From positions 1 to 12,270 of the forward strand of contig CAMOIZ010000028.1 in the NCBI GenBank assembly GCA_946616385.1: a DNA stretch of 12,270 bases, in the 5' to 3' direction. Positions within the stretch are counted from its first letter, which is position 1. Each line of letters opens with the position of its first letter. The stretch is from an uncultured Bacteroidales bacterium (lineage in GTDB: Bacteria; Bacteroidota; Bacteroidia; Bacteroidales; UBA932). The notes beneath the pieces were generated by a model. That model did no database searches. It was not told where the DNA came from and was given only the letters and a program-made list of their open reading frames with translations. Shown here in pieces: positions 5,635 through 12,270 of this stretch. Both the position numbers and the translations under genes were made by a program.

Positions 5635-7113
5635 ATGGCAAAAGAGATTACACCCAGGTCGGAGAATTATTCCCAATGGTACAACGACATCGTCGTAAAA
5701 GCCGATCTTGCAGAGCAGTCGGCGGTCCGTGGCTGCATGGTCATCAAGCCCTACGGCTACGCAATATGGGAAAAAATGCAGAGCATTCTCGACAAAGCTT
5801 TCAAGGAAACAGGCGTACAGAACGCCTATTTTCCGCTTTTCATACCCAAATCCTTCTTCAGCCGCGAGGCTGAGCATGTGGCCGGATTCGCCAAGGAGTG
5901 CGCAGTCGTGACGCACCACCGCCTCATGAACAATCCCGACGGGAAGGGAGTCGTAGTCGACCCCGAAGCGAAACTGGAAGAAGAACTCATCGTACGTCCT
6001 ACCTCCGAGACCATCATCTGGAGCGTATACAAGAACTGGATCAAGAGCTGGAGGGACCTGCCCATCCTTTGCAACCAGTGGTGCAACGTCGTCCGCTGGG
6101 AAATGCGCACGAGGCCCTTCCTCCGCACCGCGGAATTCCTCTGGCAGGAAGGCCACACCGCCCACGCCACCGCAGAAGAAGCCCAGGCCAAGGCCAAGCA
6201 GATGGTGGGCGTCTATGCAAAGTTCGCACGTGAGACCATGGCCCTCCCCGTGATCGTAGGCCACAAGAGTCCCAACGAACGCTTCGCAGGCGCTCTCGAC
6301 ACCCTCACGATCGAAGCCATGATGCAGGACGGAAAGGCCCTGCAGGCAGGCACATCCCACTTCCTGGGCCAGAACTTCGCAAAGAGCTTCGACGTGCAGT
6401 ATGCCGACAAAGACGGCTCCCTGCAGTATGTGTGGGCCACTTCCTGGGGCGTCAGCACCCGTCTGATGGGGGCTCTCATCATGGCTCACAGCGACGACAA
6501 CGGACTGGTGCTTCCTCCCGTGCTCGCACCTATCCAGGTCGTGATGGTTCCTATCTACAAGACCGATGAGGAGCGTGCCGCCGTGCTCGGCAAGTTCGAG
6601 GAGGTCAAGGCCGCCCTGGCAGCCAAGGGAGTGAGCGTGAGGATAGACGACCGCGACACTCTCCGCCCCGGATTCAAGTTCGCCGAATGGGAGATGAAGG
6701 GCGTGCCCGTGCGCGTAGCCCTCGGCGCCCGCGATCTCGCTGCAGGCACCGTGGAAGTCGCCCGCCGCGACACCCTCGAAAAAGCGACGGTCAGCCTGGA
6801 AGGCGTCGACGCTTATATTGAAGACCTGCTCGCCAAGGTGCAGCAGAACATCTACGACAAGGCTCTCGCTTTCCGCGACGCCAACGTGCGCAAGTGCGAC
6901 GACTGGGAAGAATTCAAGACCGAGATCCAGAAGGGCGGATTCCTGCTCTGCCACTGGGACGGCACGGCCGAAACGGAACAGGCCATCAAGGATGCCACGA
7001 AGGCCACCATCCGCTGCATTCCCGTCGACAGTTACGTATGCGAGGAAGAAGGTCGCGACATCTTCTCCGGCAAGCCCTCGAAGGGCAGAGTTGTTTTTGC
7101 AATTGCTTATTAA
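5635..7113 (+). CDS. proS: Prolyl-tRNA synthetase, archaeal/eukaryote-like type
   Basis: ProRS is a class II aminoacyl-tRNA synthetase that charges tRNA-Pro in the cytoplasm. With the start MAKEITPRSENYSQW the product has 492 residues and lacks the large editing insertion of the longer bacterial-type ProRS (about 570 residues), so it is the short archaeal/eukaryote-like type common in Bacteroidota. Visible features are the motif 1 region (AIWEKMQ to YFPLFIPKS, residues 43-73), RPTSETIIW (121-129), motif 2 (RTRPFLRTAEFLWQEGHTAH, 158-177), TSHFLGQNF (240-248), motif 3 (WGVSTRLMGALIMAHSDDNG, 271-290), the anticodon-binding domain from about 300, and a C-terminal domain ending in Ala-Tyr, typical of this type. 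The frame stays open upstream to an ATG at 5557, but the 26 extra residues are AT-rich-derived and unlike the family, so I prefer 5635. No Shine-Dalgarno is obvious. Confidence 0.97.
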   Translation: MAKEITPRSENYSQWYNDIVVKADLAEQSAVRGCMVIKPYGYAIWEKMQSILDKAFKETGVQNAYFPLFIPKSFFSREAEHVAGFAKECAVVTHHRLMNNPDGKGVVVDPEAKLEEELIVRPTSETIIWSVYKNWIKSWRDLPILCNQWCNVVRWEMRTRPFLRTAEFLWQEGHTAHATAEEAQAKAKQMVGVYAKFARETMALPVIVGHKSPNERFAGALDTLTIEAMMQDGKALQAGTSHFLGQNFAKSFDVQYADKDGSLQYVWATSWGVSTRLMGALIMAHSDDNGLVLPPVLAPIQVVMVPIYKTDEERAAVLGKFEEVKAALAAKGVSVRIDDRDTLRPGFKFAEWEMKGVPVRVALGARDLAAGTVEVARRDTLEKATVSLEGVDAYIEDLLAKVQQNIYDKALAFRDANVRKCDDWEEFKTEIQKGGFLLCHWDGTAETEQAIKDATKATIRCIPVDSYVCEEEGRDIFSGKPSKGRVVFAIAY

Positions 7114-7123
7114 TCCGATAATT

Positions 7124-8161
7124 ATGAAAAAGATACTACTTCTCACCGCCTTTGCCTTCGCAGGCTTTGGCCTATATGCACAGGATGACGTCCAGAAGGC
7201 CGCCGCAGAGGCTGCCGCCGCGATTGCGGAAGCTCCTCAGGAGGAGCTCCCCCAGCCCAAGCCCGTCTACTGGACAAAATCCCTCATGACCAACCTCAAC
7301 TTCGCCCAGACGATGCTTCGCGACTGGGCGGCTGGCGGTACCAACAACTACACGATGACCGGATATGTCGACGCCAATGCCAATTACGCAAAGGGGAAGA
7401 TGATCTGGAACAACCGCCTGCAGATCGACTACGGTTTCCTCTATTCTGCCGACAAACCCATACTGCAGAAGGTTAAAGACCGCATCTACTTCGAATCCAA
7501 ATGGGGCTACGAGACTCCCATCCAGCATTTGAACTACTCCGCCAACTTCGACTTCAAGACGCAGATCGACAACAACTACACCTACGGCACCCCCGCCAGC
7601 GCCACCGGCGATCCTTCCCGTCAGGACTGGCTGGACGCCCGCGTGCTGAAGAGCGGTCTCCTCTCCCCTGCCTATTCCACCCTCGGTATCGGTCTTCTGT
7701 GGACCCCCAAGCCCTGGTTCTCACTCAACGTTTCGCCTCTCACCGGAGGTTTCGTGGTGGTGCAGAACGAGGAACTCCGCAAGGCGTACGGCATGGAACT
7801 CGACAGCAAATATGAGAACGAGACGGACTTGAAGGGATACATGTACAAGCAGTCAAGATTCGAGCTCGGTGCCCAGGTCAAGGCCGACGCGAACTTCACG
7901 GTGAACGACAATCTGAAGTATACCACCCAGCTCGTGCTCTTCTCCAACTATCTCAAGAATCCGCAGAACCTCCGCGTAAACTGGGACAACAAAGTGTTCT
8001 GGAAGCTTGCCAAGTTCTTCACTCTCACCTTCTCTACCAACCTGATCTACGACGATACCGTGCTGATCACCAACGACGATCACCCGAACGGATTCAGGAC
8101 CTGGCAGCTGAAAGAATTCTTCGAGATCGGATTCTCATATACCATCTCTTCCAAGAAGTAA
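7124..8161 (+). CDS. DUF3078-type outer-membrane protein
   Basis: The 345-residue product begins with a signal peptide (MKKILLLTAFAFAGFGLYAQ, cleavage probably after YAQ), followed by an Ala/Glu/Pro-rich linker (about residues 21-48). From WTKSLMTNLNFAQTML on it matches the pattern I know from DUF3078 proteins of Bacteroidota, including the NFAQ...DWAAGGTNN signature (residues 59-75) and alternating amphipathic strands such as WNNRLQIDYGF. It ends in FEIGFSYTISSKK; the regular alternation suggests a beta-barrel in the outer membrane. The function of the family is unknown to me. The frame is open far upstream inside proS, but the signal peptide fixes the start, 10 nt after the proS stop. Its stop codon overlaps the tilS start by one base (TAATG), so tilS translation is probably coupled to it. 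Confidence 0.82.
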   Translation: MKKILLLTAFAFAGFGLYAQDDVQKAAAEAAAAIAEAPQEELPQPKPVYWTKSLMTNLNFAQTMLRDWAAGGTNNYTMTGYVDANANYAKGKMIWNNRLQIDYGFLYSADKPILQKVKDRIYFESKWGYETPIQHLNYSANFDFKTQIDNNYTYGTPASATGDPSRQDWLDARVLKSGLLSPAYSTLGIGLLWTPKPWFSLNVSPLTGGFVVVQNEELRKAYGMELDSKYENETDLKGYMYKQSRFELGAQVKADANFTVNDNLKYTTQLVLFSNYLKNPQNLRVNWDNKVFWKLAKFFTLTFSTNLIYDDTVLITNDDHPNGFRTWQLKEFFEIGFSYTISSKK

Positions 8162-9054
8162 TGAAGGTGCTGCTTGCAGTGAGCGGCGGCATCGATTCGA
8201 TGTATATGGCCGAAAGGGCTCCCGAACTTTTTCCGGGGGCCTCTTTCGCTGTCTGCCACTGCAACTTCGGCCTGCGCGGCGATGAATCCGACGGCGACGA
8301 GGCCTTCGTGAGGGACTGGTGCGCCCGCAAGGGGATGCCGCTTTTCGTGAAGGGTTTCCCCACGGCGGATTTCGCCAGGCAGAACGACCTCAGCATCGAG
8401 ATGGCCGCCCGCGAGCTGCGCTACTCCTGGTTCGGAGAGCTCTGCGCCCGGGAAGGTTTCGACTGCGTGGCGGTGGCGCACAATGCCGACGACAACGCCG
8501 AGACCTTCTTCCTCAATCTTCTGCGCGGAACCGGCACCCGGGGCCTGCGCGGGATGGGCGACAGGGATTTCATCGTCCGTCCCCTGCTGGGAACCTCCCG
8601 TTCGGAAATACGTTCGTGGATGGAGGAACGGGGACTCGCCTGGCGCGAAGACAGCACAAACGCATCTCCGGCCTACAAACGCAACCGTCTCCGCGGGGAA
8701 GTCATCCCCGTGCTGAAGGAGATGAATCCTTCCCTTCTAAGTTCGCTCGGGCGCACGATGGAGCACATCTGCCAGGTGGATGACATCGCGGAGGATTACT
8801 TCCTGAGCGTCAGGGATGACGTCCTCCGTTCGGGAATGATCCACATCCGCGCGCTGCTCGCCCTAAGGCACCCCCGCTACGTACTCTACCGGCTGGCGGA
8901 ACCGGCCGGGCTGACGGAAACGGCCCTCGACAATCTCTGGGACCTGATCAATTCCGGCAGGCAGGTAGGCGGGCGCGAGTTTGTGGGCAAACGAGGAATT
9001 ATTCGCGGCCGGAGAGGATGGCGGCTTGAACTGATATTGGACAAAACTTTATAA
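8161..9054 (+). CDS. tilS: tRNA(Ile)-lysidine synthase TilS, short form
   Basis: TilS uses ATP to attach lysine to C34 of tRNA-Ile(CAU), so that the tRNA reads AUA and accepts isoleucine. The 297-residue product has the N-type PP-loop SGGIDS (8-13) for ATP, the HCNFGLRG segment (33-40), AHNADDNAET (106-115), a GTGTRGLRGM loop (124-132) and YKRNRLRGEVIPVL (172-185), all typical of TilS. About 110 further residues form an alpha-helical substrate-binding part. The E. coli enzyme has 432 residues; this one ends near residue 297 and lacks most of the C-terminal TilS_C domain, comparable in length to the shorter Aquifex enzyme (about 311). The stop is followed by hisS after 11 nt, so no continuation is visible in another frame. 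The start overlaps the preceding stop by one base. Confidence 0.92.
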   Translation: MKVLLAVSGGIDSMYMAERAPELFPGASFAVCHCNFGLRGDESDGDEAFVRDWCARKGMPLFVKGFPTADFARQNDLSIEMAARELRYSWFGELCAREGFDCVAVAHNADDNAETFFLNLLRGTGTRGLRGMGDRDFIVRPLLGTSRSEIRSWMEERGLAWREDSTNASPAYKRNRLRGEVIPVLKEMNPSLLSSLGRTMEHICQVDDIAEDYFLSVRDDVLRSGMIHIRALLALRHPRYVLYRLAEPAGLTETALDNLWDLINSGRQVGGREFVGKRGIIRGRRGWRLELILDKTL

Positions 9055-9059
9055 ATTTG
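9052..9059 (+). promoter_or_regulatory. Putative -7 box immediately before hisS
   Basis: TAAATTTG matches TAnnTTTG. It overlaps the tilS stop codon and ends 6 nt before the hisS ATG. A matching -33 element at the usual 19-21 nt is not present; the nearest TTG-containing tetramer is about 23 nt upstream. If used, the hisS mRNA would have almost no leader. Confidence 0.35.
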
Positions 9060-9065
9060 CATTCT

Positions 9066-10472
9066 ATGGCAAATAAACCTTCTATTCCAAAAGGCATGAG
9101 AGATTTCTCGCAGCAGGAAATGGCTGAGAGAAACTATATTTTCGATACCATCAAGAGCGTTTTCCGCACTTTCGGATACGCGCAGATAGAGACTCCTTCG
9201 ATGGAGAATCTTTCCACCCTGCTCGGCAAGTACGGCGACGAGGGCGACAAGCTCCTGTTCCGGGTGCTGAATTCCGGGGATCCTTTCACCGGGGTGGATT
9301 TCGGGGCTTTCCGTTCCGAAGACGGCGTCTACAATGCGCCGCTGCTGTCCAAACAGCTGTGCGACAAGGGCTTGCGCTACGACCTCACCGTCCCCTTCGC
9401 CCGCTACGTGGTGCAGCACCAGAACGAGATTTCCTTCCCGTTCAAGCGTTTCCAGATTCAGCCTGTGTGGCGCGCAGACCGTCCGCAGAAGGGCCGCTAC
9501 CGCGAGTTCTACCAGTGCGACGTCGACGTGATAGGATCCCGCTCCCAGCTGAATGAACTGGAACTTGTGCAGATCGTGGACGCAGTATTCGGCAAGCTCG
9601 GCATCCGCGTCGCCCTGAAGATCAACAACCGCAAGGTGCTCACCGGACTCGCAGAGATCTGCGGGGCTCCCGACAAGGTGGTGGACATCACCGTGGCCAT
9701 CGACAAACTCGACAAGATCGGGCTTGAAGCGGTGCTCGCTGAGATCCGCGAGAAAGGCCTCTCCGACTCGGCCATAGCCGTTGTGGAGCAGATTCTCGCG
9801 TTGAGCGGATCCGTGACGGAGAAACTCGTCGCGATGCGTTCGCTGTTCGGAGGGGCATCCGCCTCGGGCATCGTGTCCGAAACCGGCCTGCGCGGTCTGG
9901 ACGAGCTGGAGGAATTGTTCGGACTGATTTCGGCAGCGGGTGTAAGCGTGCCGGTGGAAATGGACCTCTCGCTCGCACGAGGGCTGAATTACTACACGGG
10001 AGCCATCTTCGAAGTGAAAGCTCTCGACTGGGAAATCGGAAGCATTTCCGGAGGCGGCCGCTACGACAACCTCACCGGCATCTTCGGTCTGCCGGACATG
10101 TCTGGAGTGGGCATCTCGTTCGGTGCAGACCGCATCTACGACGTCCTGAAGGGTCTGGACAAGTTCCCCGCCGGGCTGCGCTCCACAACCACCCTGCTCT
10201 TCGCGAACATGGGTGCGGAAGAAGTCCGGTATGTCCTGCCTGTCGCCGCCGCGCTGCGCTCCAGGGGCATTTCCGTGGAGATCTATCCCGAAAGCTCGAA
10301 GCTCAAGAAGCAGTTCGACCATTGCGACAGGAAGTCGATCCCGTTCCTGAGCATCTGCGGGGCTGATGAAGCCGCTGCCGGGACGGTGCAGATAAAGAAT
10401 CTGGCCTCCGGCGAGCAGCGGGTGTTCGCAAAAGACGACCTGGACGGCATCGTATGTTTCCTCGGAAAATAG
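9066..10472 (+). CDS. hisS: Histidyl-tRNA synthetase
   Basis: HisRS is the class II synthetase that charges tRNA-His. The 468-residue product starts MANKPSIPKGMRDFS (the PKGMRDF start is typical) and shows motif 1 (FGYAQIETPSMENLSTL, 36-52), the DLTVPFARY segment (106-114), motif 2 (FKRFQIQPVWRADRPQKGRY, 126-145, followed by EFYQCDVDVIG), the histidine-binding motifs LARGLNYYTGAIFEV (303-317) and SISGGGRYDNL (326-336), motif 3 (GVGISFGADRI, 347-357) and a C-terminal anticodon-binding domain. It is about 45 residues longer than the E. coli enzyme (424), mainly through a loop around residues 68-95 and the region 200-270. I prefer the ATG at 9066 because an earlier TTG at 9057 would lie inside the -7 box. 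The stop overlaps the next gene by 19 nt. Confidence 0.96.
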   Translation: MANKPSIPKGMRDFSQQEMAERNYIFDTIKSVFRTFGYAQIETPSMENLSTLLGKYGDEGDKLLFRVLNSGDPFTGVDFGAFRSEDGVYNAPLLSKQLCDKGLRYDLTVPFARYVVQHQNEISFPFKRFQIQPVWRADRPQKGRYREFYQCDVDVIGSRSQLNELELVQIVDAVFGKLGIRVALKINNRKVLTGLAEICGAPDKVVDITVAIDKLDKIGLEAVLAEIREKGLSDSAIAVVEQILALSGSVTEKLVAMRSLFGGASASGIVSETGLRGLDELEELFGLISAAGVSVPVEMDLSLARGLNYYTGAIFEVKALDWEIGSISGGGRYDNLTGIFGLPDMSGVGISFGADRIYDVLKGLDKFPAGLRSTTTLLFANMGAEEVRYVLPVAAALRSRGISVEIYPESSKLKKQFDHCDRKSIPFLSICGADEAAAGTVQIKNLASGEQRVFAKDDLDGIVCFLGK

Positions 10473-12115
10473 TCCTCTGCCTGCTTGCCGCTGCGGCCAT
10501 CTGCTGCAAGAAGGCCCCCGCTCCCGAACCGGCCGGAGAGGCCTCTGCGGTTCCGGAACGGATGGAATGGTTCCGGGATGCCAAGTTCGGAATGTTCATC
10601 CACTGGGGCATCTACACCGAACTCGCCGGAATTTACGGCGACAAGACCGACGGCGGAGAATGGATGATGCACAGCAAGCAGATCCCTATCAAGGAGTATT
10701 CTGCCCTGGCAAAACGTTTCAATCCCGTACGCTTCGATGCCGCCGACTGGGTTTCGCTCGCAGCGGAAGCGGGGCAGAAATATATGGTAGTCACCGCCAA
10801 GCATCACGACGGTTTTGCCATGTACGACTCCGATGCAAGCGCCTACAACATAGTGGACGCATCTCCATACGGAAAAGATATCATTGCAGCCCTCGCCTCG
10901 GAATGCAAGGCACAGGGGCTGCATTTCGGATTCTACTATTCCCACATGCTGGACTGGTATCATCCCGGCGCGAACGGCTGCGCCTGGGATCCGGCCCACA
11001 AAGGGAGCAGGGATGCCTACCTCAAGAATATTGCACTCCCGCAGGTGGACGAGCTCCTGACGCGCATTCCCAACGTGGATATAGTGTGGTTCGACCAGGG
11101 CGGGGACATAACTCCGGATGAGGCCAGGCTCTTCTACGACAAGGTCCGTGCATATCCCAATATCATCCTTAACAACCGCATGGGCGGTGGGATGAAGGGT
11201 GACGTGGTGACCCCGGAGCAGTTCATCCCCGCGACCGGATACCCCGGCAGGATCTGGGAGACCTGCATGACCATGAACCGCCACTGGGCATATTGCGCCT
11301 ACGACGACAACTGGAAAAGCTCCGGAGAACTCATACGCAAGCTCTCGGAAATCGTGAGCAAAGGGGGAAATCTTCTCTTGAACATAGGCCCGGACAAATA
11401 CGGCAGCATCCCTCAGATATGCAGAGATAATTTGATGGCAATTGGGTCCTGGATGAAGGTGAACGGCGAGGCGATTTACGGCACCGAGGCCTCTCCATTC
11501 CCGTTTTTGCCTTTCGGGTACGCCACCAGGAAGGGGAACACCCTCTATCTGCATATTCACAAGTGGTCGAAGGAAATCAGCGTGCCGTACAGGCTGAAGG
11601 TGCGAAAAGCCTGGCTGCTGGCAGATCCCTCTGTGAGGGTGCGCTGCCGCAGCCGGAAGGGCGCCACCACCTTCGAGCTTCCTCCTTTCTCTCCCGATGC
11701 CGCGGTCAGCGTGCTGGCGGTGGAGCTGAAAGAGCAGGTGCCGGTGCAGGCCGTGCCCACGGAAGGGCTGCCGCTTCTGGTGGAAGGGGTCGTGGTTCCG
11801 CAGCTGAGCGATGCCGATTTCAAATCTGTCTGGACGGCGGAAGGGCCCACGGCTACCGTAGAAATCACACTCCCTGCCAAGCAGAGCATTCAGTGTTTTG
11901 CCGCGGTCGAACCTTGGCAGTTATGGGAAAATCCTATGCAGGCTTACCGGGTGGAAGCCCTGGTGGACGGGGCCTGGACCTGCATTGCCGAGGGGACAGG
12001 AGACGGCACAGGCATCACGCTTCCCTTCAGTTCTGTAGCAGCTTCCAACTTCAGGGTTGTCATCAGCAATCCTTCCGGAAAGGCCAGTTGCAGCCAGATA
12101 ATGCTTTTCAATTAG
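10454..12115 (+). CDS. GH29 alpha-L-fucosidase, probable lipoprotein
   Basis: The 553-residue product hydrolyses terminal alpha-L-fucose from glycans with retention of configuration. The start MFPRKIVLCLLAAAAICCKK is a hydrophobic signal ending in two cysteines (Cys17, Cys18), probably a lipoprotein signal although the residue before either Cys is atypical. Catalytic-domain marks of family GH29 are clear: KFGMFIHWGIYT (44-55, His50-Trp51), TAKHHDGFAMYDS (114-126, His117-His118), the nucleophile Asp214 in VDIVWFDQGGD, and WETCMTMNRHWAY (268-280), where Glu269 is a candidate acid/base. LLLNIGPDKYGSIP (307-320) is the usual end of the barrel. A beta-sandwich follows (about 340-425), then a tail around 440-553 that resembles a discoidin (F5/8 type C) carbohydrate-binding domain. 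The gene begins inside hisS and is probably expressed from the same transcript. No SusC/SusD pair or regulator is in view, so it is not part of a recognisable polysaccharide utilisation locus here. Confidence 0.92.
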   Translation: MFPRKIVLCLLAAAAICCKKAPAPEPAGEASAVPERMEWFRDAKFGMFIHWGIYTELAGIYGDKTDGGEWMMHSKQIPIKEYSALAKRFNPVRFDAADWVSLAAEAGQKYMVVTAKHHDGFAMYDSDASAYNIVDASPYGKDIIAALASECKAQGLHFGFYYSHMLDWYHPGANGCAWDPAHKGSRDAYLKNIALPQVDELLTRIPNVDIVWFDQGGDITPDEARLFYDKVRAYPNIILNNRMGGGMKGDVVTPEQFIPATGYPGRIWETCMTMNRHWAYCAYDDNWKSSGELIRKLSEIVSKGGNLLLNIGPDKYGSIPQICRDNLMAIGSWMKVNGEAIYGTEASPFPFLPFGYATRKGNTLYLHIHKWSKEISVPYRLKVRKAWLLADPSVRVRCRSRKGATTFELPPFSPDAAVSVLAVELKEQVPVQAVPTEGLPLLVEGVVVPQLSDADFKSVWTAEGPTATVEITLPAKQSIQCFAAVEPWQLWENPMQAYRVEALVDGAWTCIAEGTGDGTGITLPFSSVAASNFRVVISNPSGKASCSQIMLFN

Positions 12116-12270
12116 ATTTTTGCTTTCTTAAGCCAAAGGTCCGCCATGCGTTTGTGCCCGGCGGGGGTCGGGTGTATGCCGTCCCATATCCAATAGGAAG
12201 GTGCGGGTTCGGTGCCTTTGGCAGTACGATGCAATGATATAGACGTAGCTGTGGCCGTAGATGTGGTTCA
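12112..12270 (-). CDS. SGNH/GDSL-type hydrolase, C-terminal fragment, possibly frameshifted
   Basis: The minus strand encodes, before the TAA at 12112-12114, a protein end reading PSYWIWDGIHPTPAGHKRMA and then DLWLKKAKI. WDGIHPTPAGH is the block V signature of SGNH/GDSL hydrolases, carrying the catalytic Asp and His (DxxH). Such enzymes often deacetylate carbohydrates, which would suit the neighbouring fucosidase; this is inference. The stop codon overlaps the fucosidase stop, so the genes converge with no room for a terminator. In this frame a TGA appears at 12268-12270, and the codons near the edge (12220-12267) have poor usage, while another minus frame there is strongly C-ending (NHIYGHSYVYII). 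The gene may therefore be frameshifted, or the sequence may hold an indel; only 51 codons are visible. Confidence 0.6.

Noticed and set aside
5623..7146. A 507-codon open frame on the minus strand covering the whole of proS
   Set aside because: It is a mirror of proS codon usage (GC-rich third positions remove stops on the opposite strand). The translation has no recognisable motifs, while proS on the plus strand has every class II motif.
8886..10322. A 478-codon minus-strand frame opposite tilS and hisS
   Set aside because: It spans two well-supported plus-strand genes and has no start context or motif of its own.
10283..11560. A 425-codon minus-strand frame opposite hisS and the fucosidase
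   Set aside because: It is a shadow of the fucosidase, whose GH29 motifs are unambiguous on the plus strand.

Overview
The window looks like a chromosomal core region of a fairly GC-rich member of the Bacteroidota, probably Bacteroidales. The reasons are the short ProRS of the archaeal/eukaryote-like type, a DUF3078-type envelope protein, an OMPP1/FadL-type porin, a GH29 fucosidase lipoprotein, and several boxes matching the Bacteroidota promoter -7 consensus TAnnTTTG. No rRNA, tRNA, CRISPR array, insertion sequence or phage gene is visible. Genus cannot be named from the sequence alone.

Layout. Positions 1-5515 form one leftward cluster of five genes: a low-complexity lipoprotein, an OMPP1/FadL-type outer-membrane protein, lpxD, lpxC and lpxA (3' end cut by the window). 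Gaps are 21 nt, 0 nt, 40 nt and 2 nt, so this reads as an outer-membrane biogenesis operon. A second promoter lies in the 40-nt gap before lpxC. A 119-bp divergent intergenic region (5516-5634) separates it from a rightward cluster: proS, a DUF3078-type outer-membrane protein, tilS, hisS and a secreted GH29 alpha-L-fucosidase. Gaps there are 10 nt, a 1-nt overlap, 11 nt and a 19-nt overlap. At the right edge the 3' end of a leftward SGNH/GDSL-type esterase converges on the fucosidase so tightly that the stop codons overlap.

How the genes work together. LpxA, LpxC and LpxD carry out the first three acylation/deacylation steps of lipid A synthesis. The lipoprotein and porin upstream add envelope surface components. 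On the right, ProRS and HisRS charge tRNA and TilS makes the lysidine that lets tRNA-Ile read AUA. An envelope barrel protein and a fucosidase are interleaved with these housekeeping genes, probably only for shared transcription.

Most unusual points: a lipoprotein with tandem YDPWY pentapeptides and a Ser/Gly/Arg-rich tail; an LpxC that lacks the FabZ domain usually fused to it in Bacteroidota; TAnnTTTG boxes only 6-10 nt before the lpxC and hisS start codons, suggesting nearly leaderless mRNAs, while other genes here have clear Shine-Dalgarno sequences; a short TilS; and a possible frameshift in the esterase at the right edge. I do not see a clearly new multi-gene system. The lipoprotein plus porin pair is the best candidate for undescribed biology.
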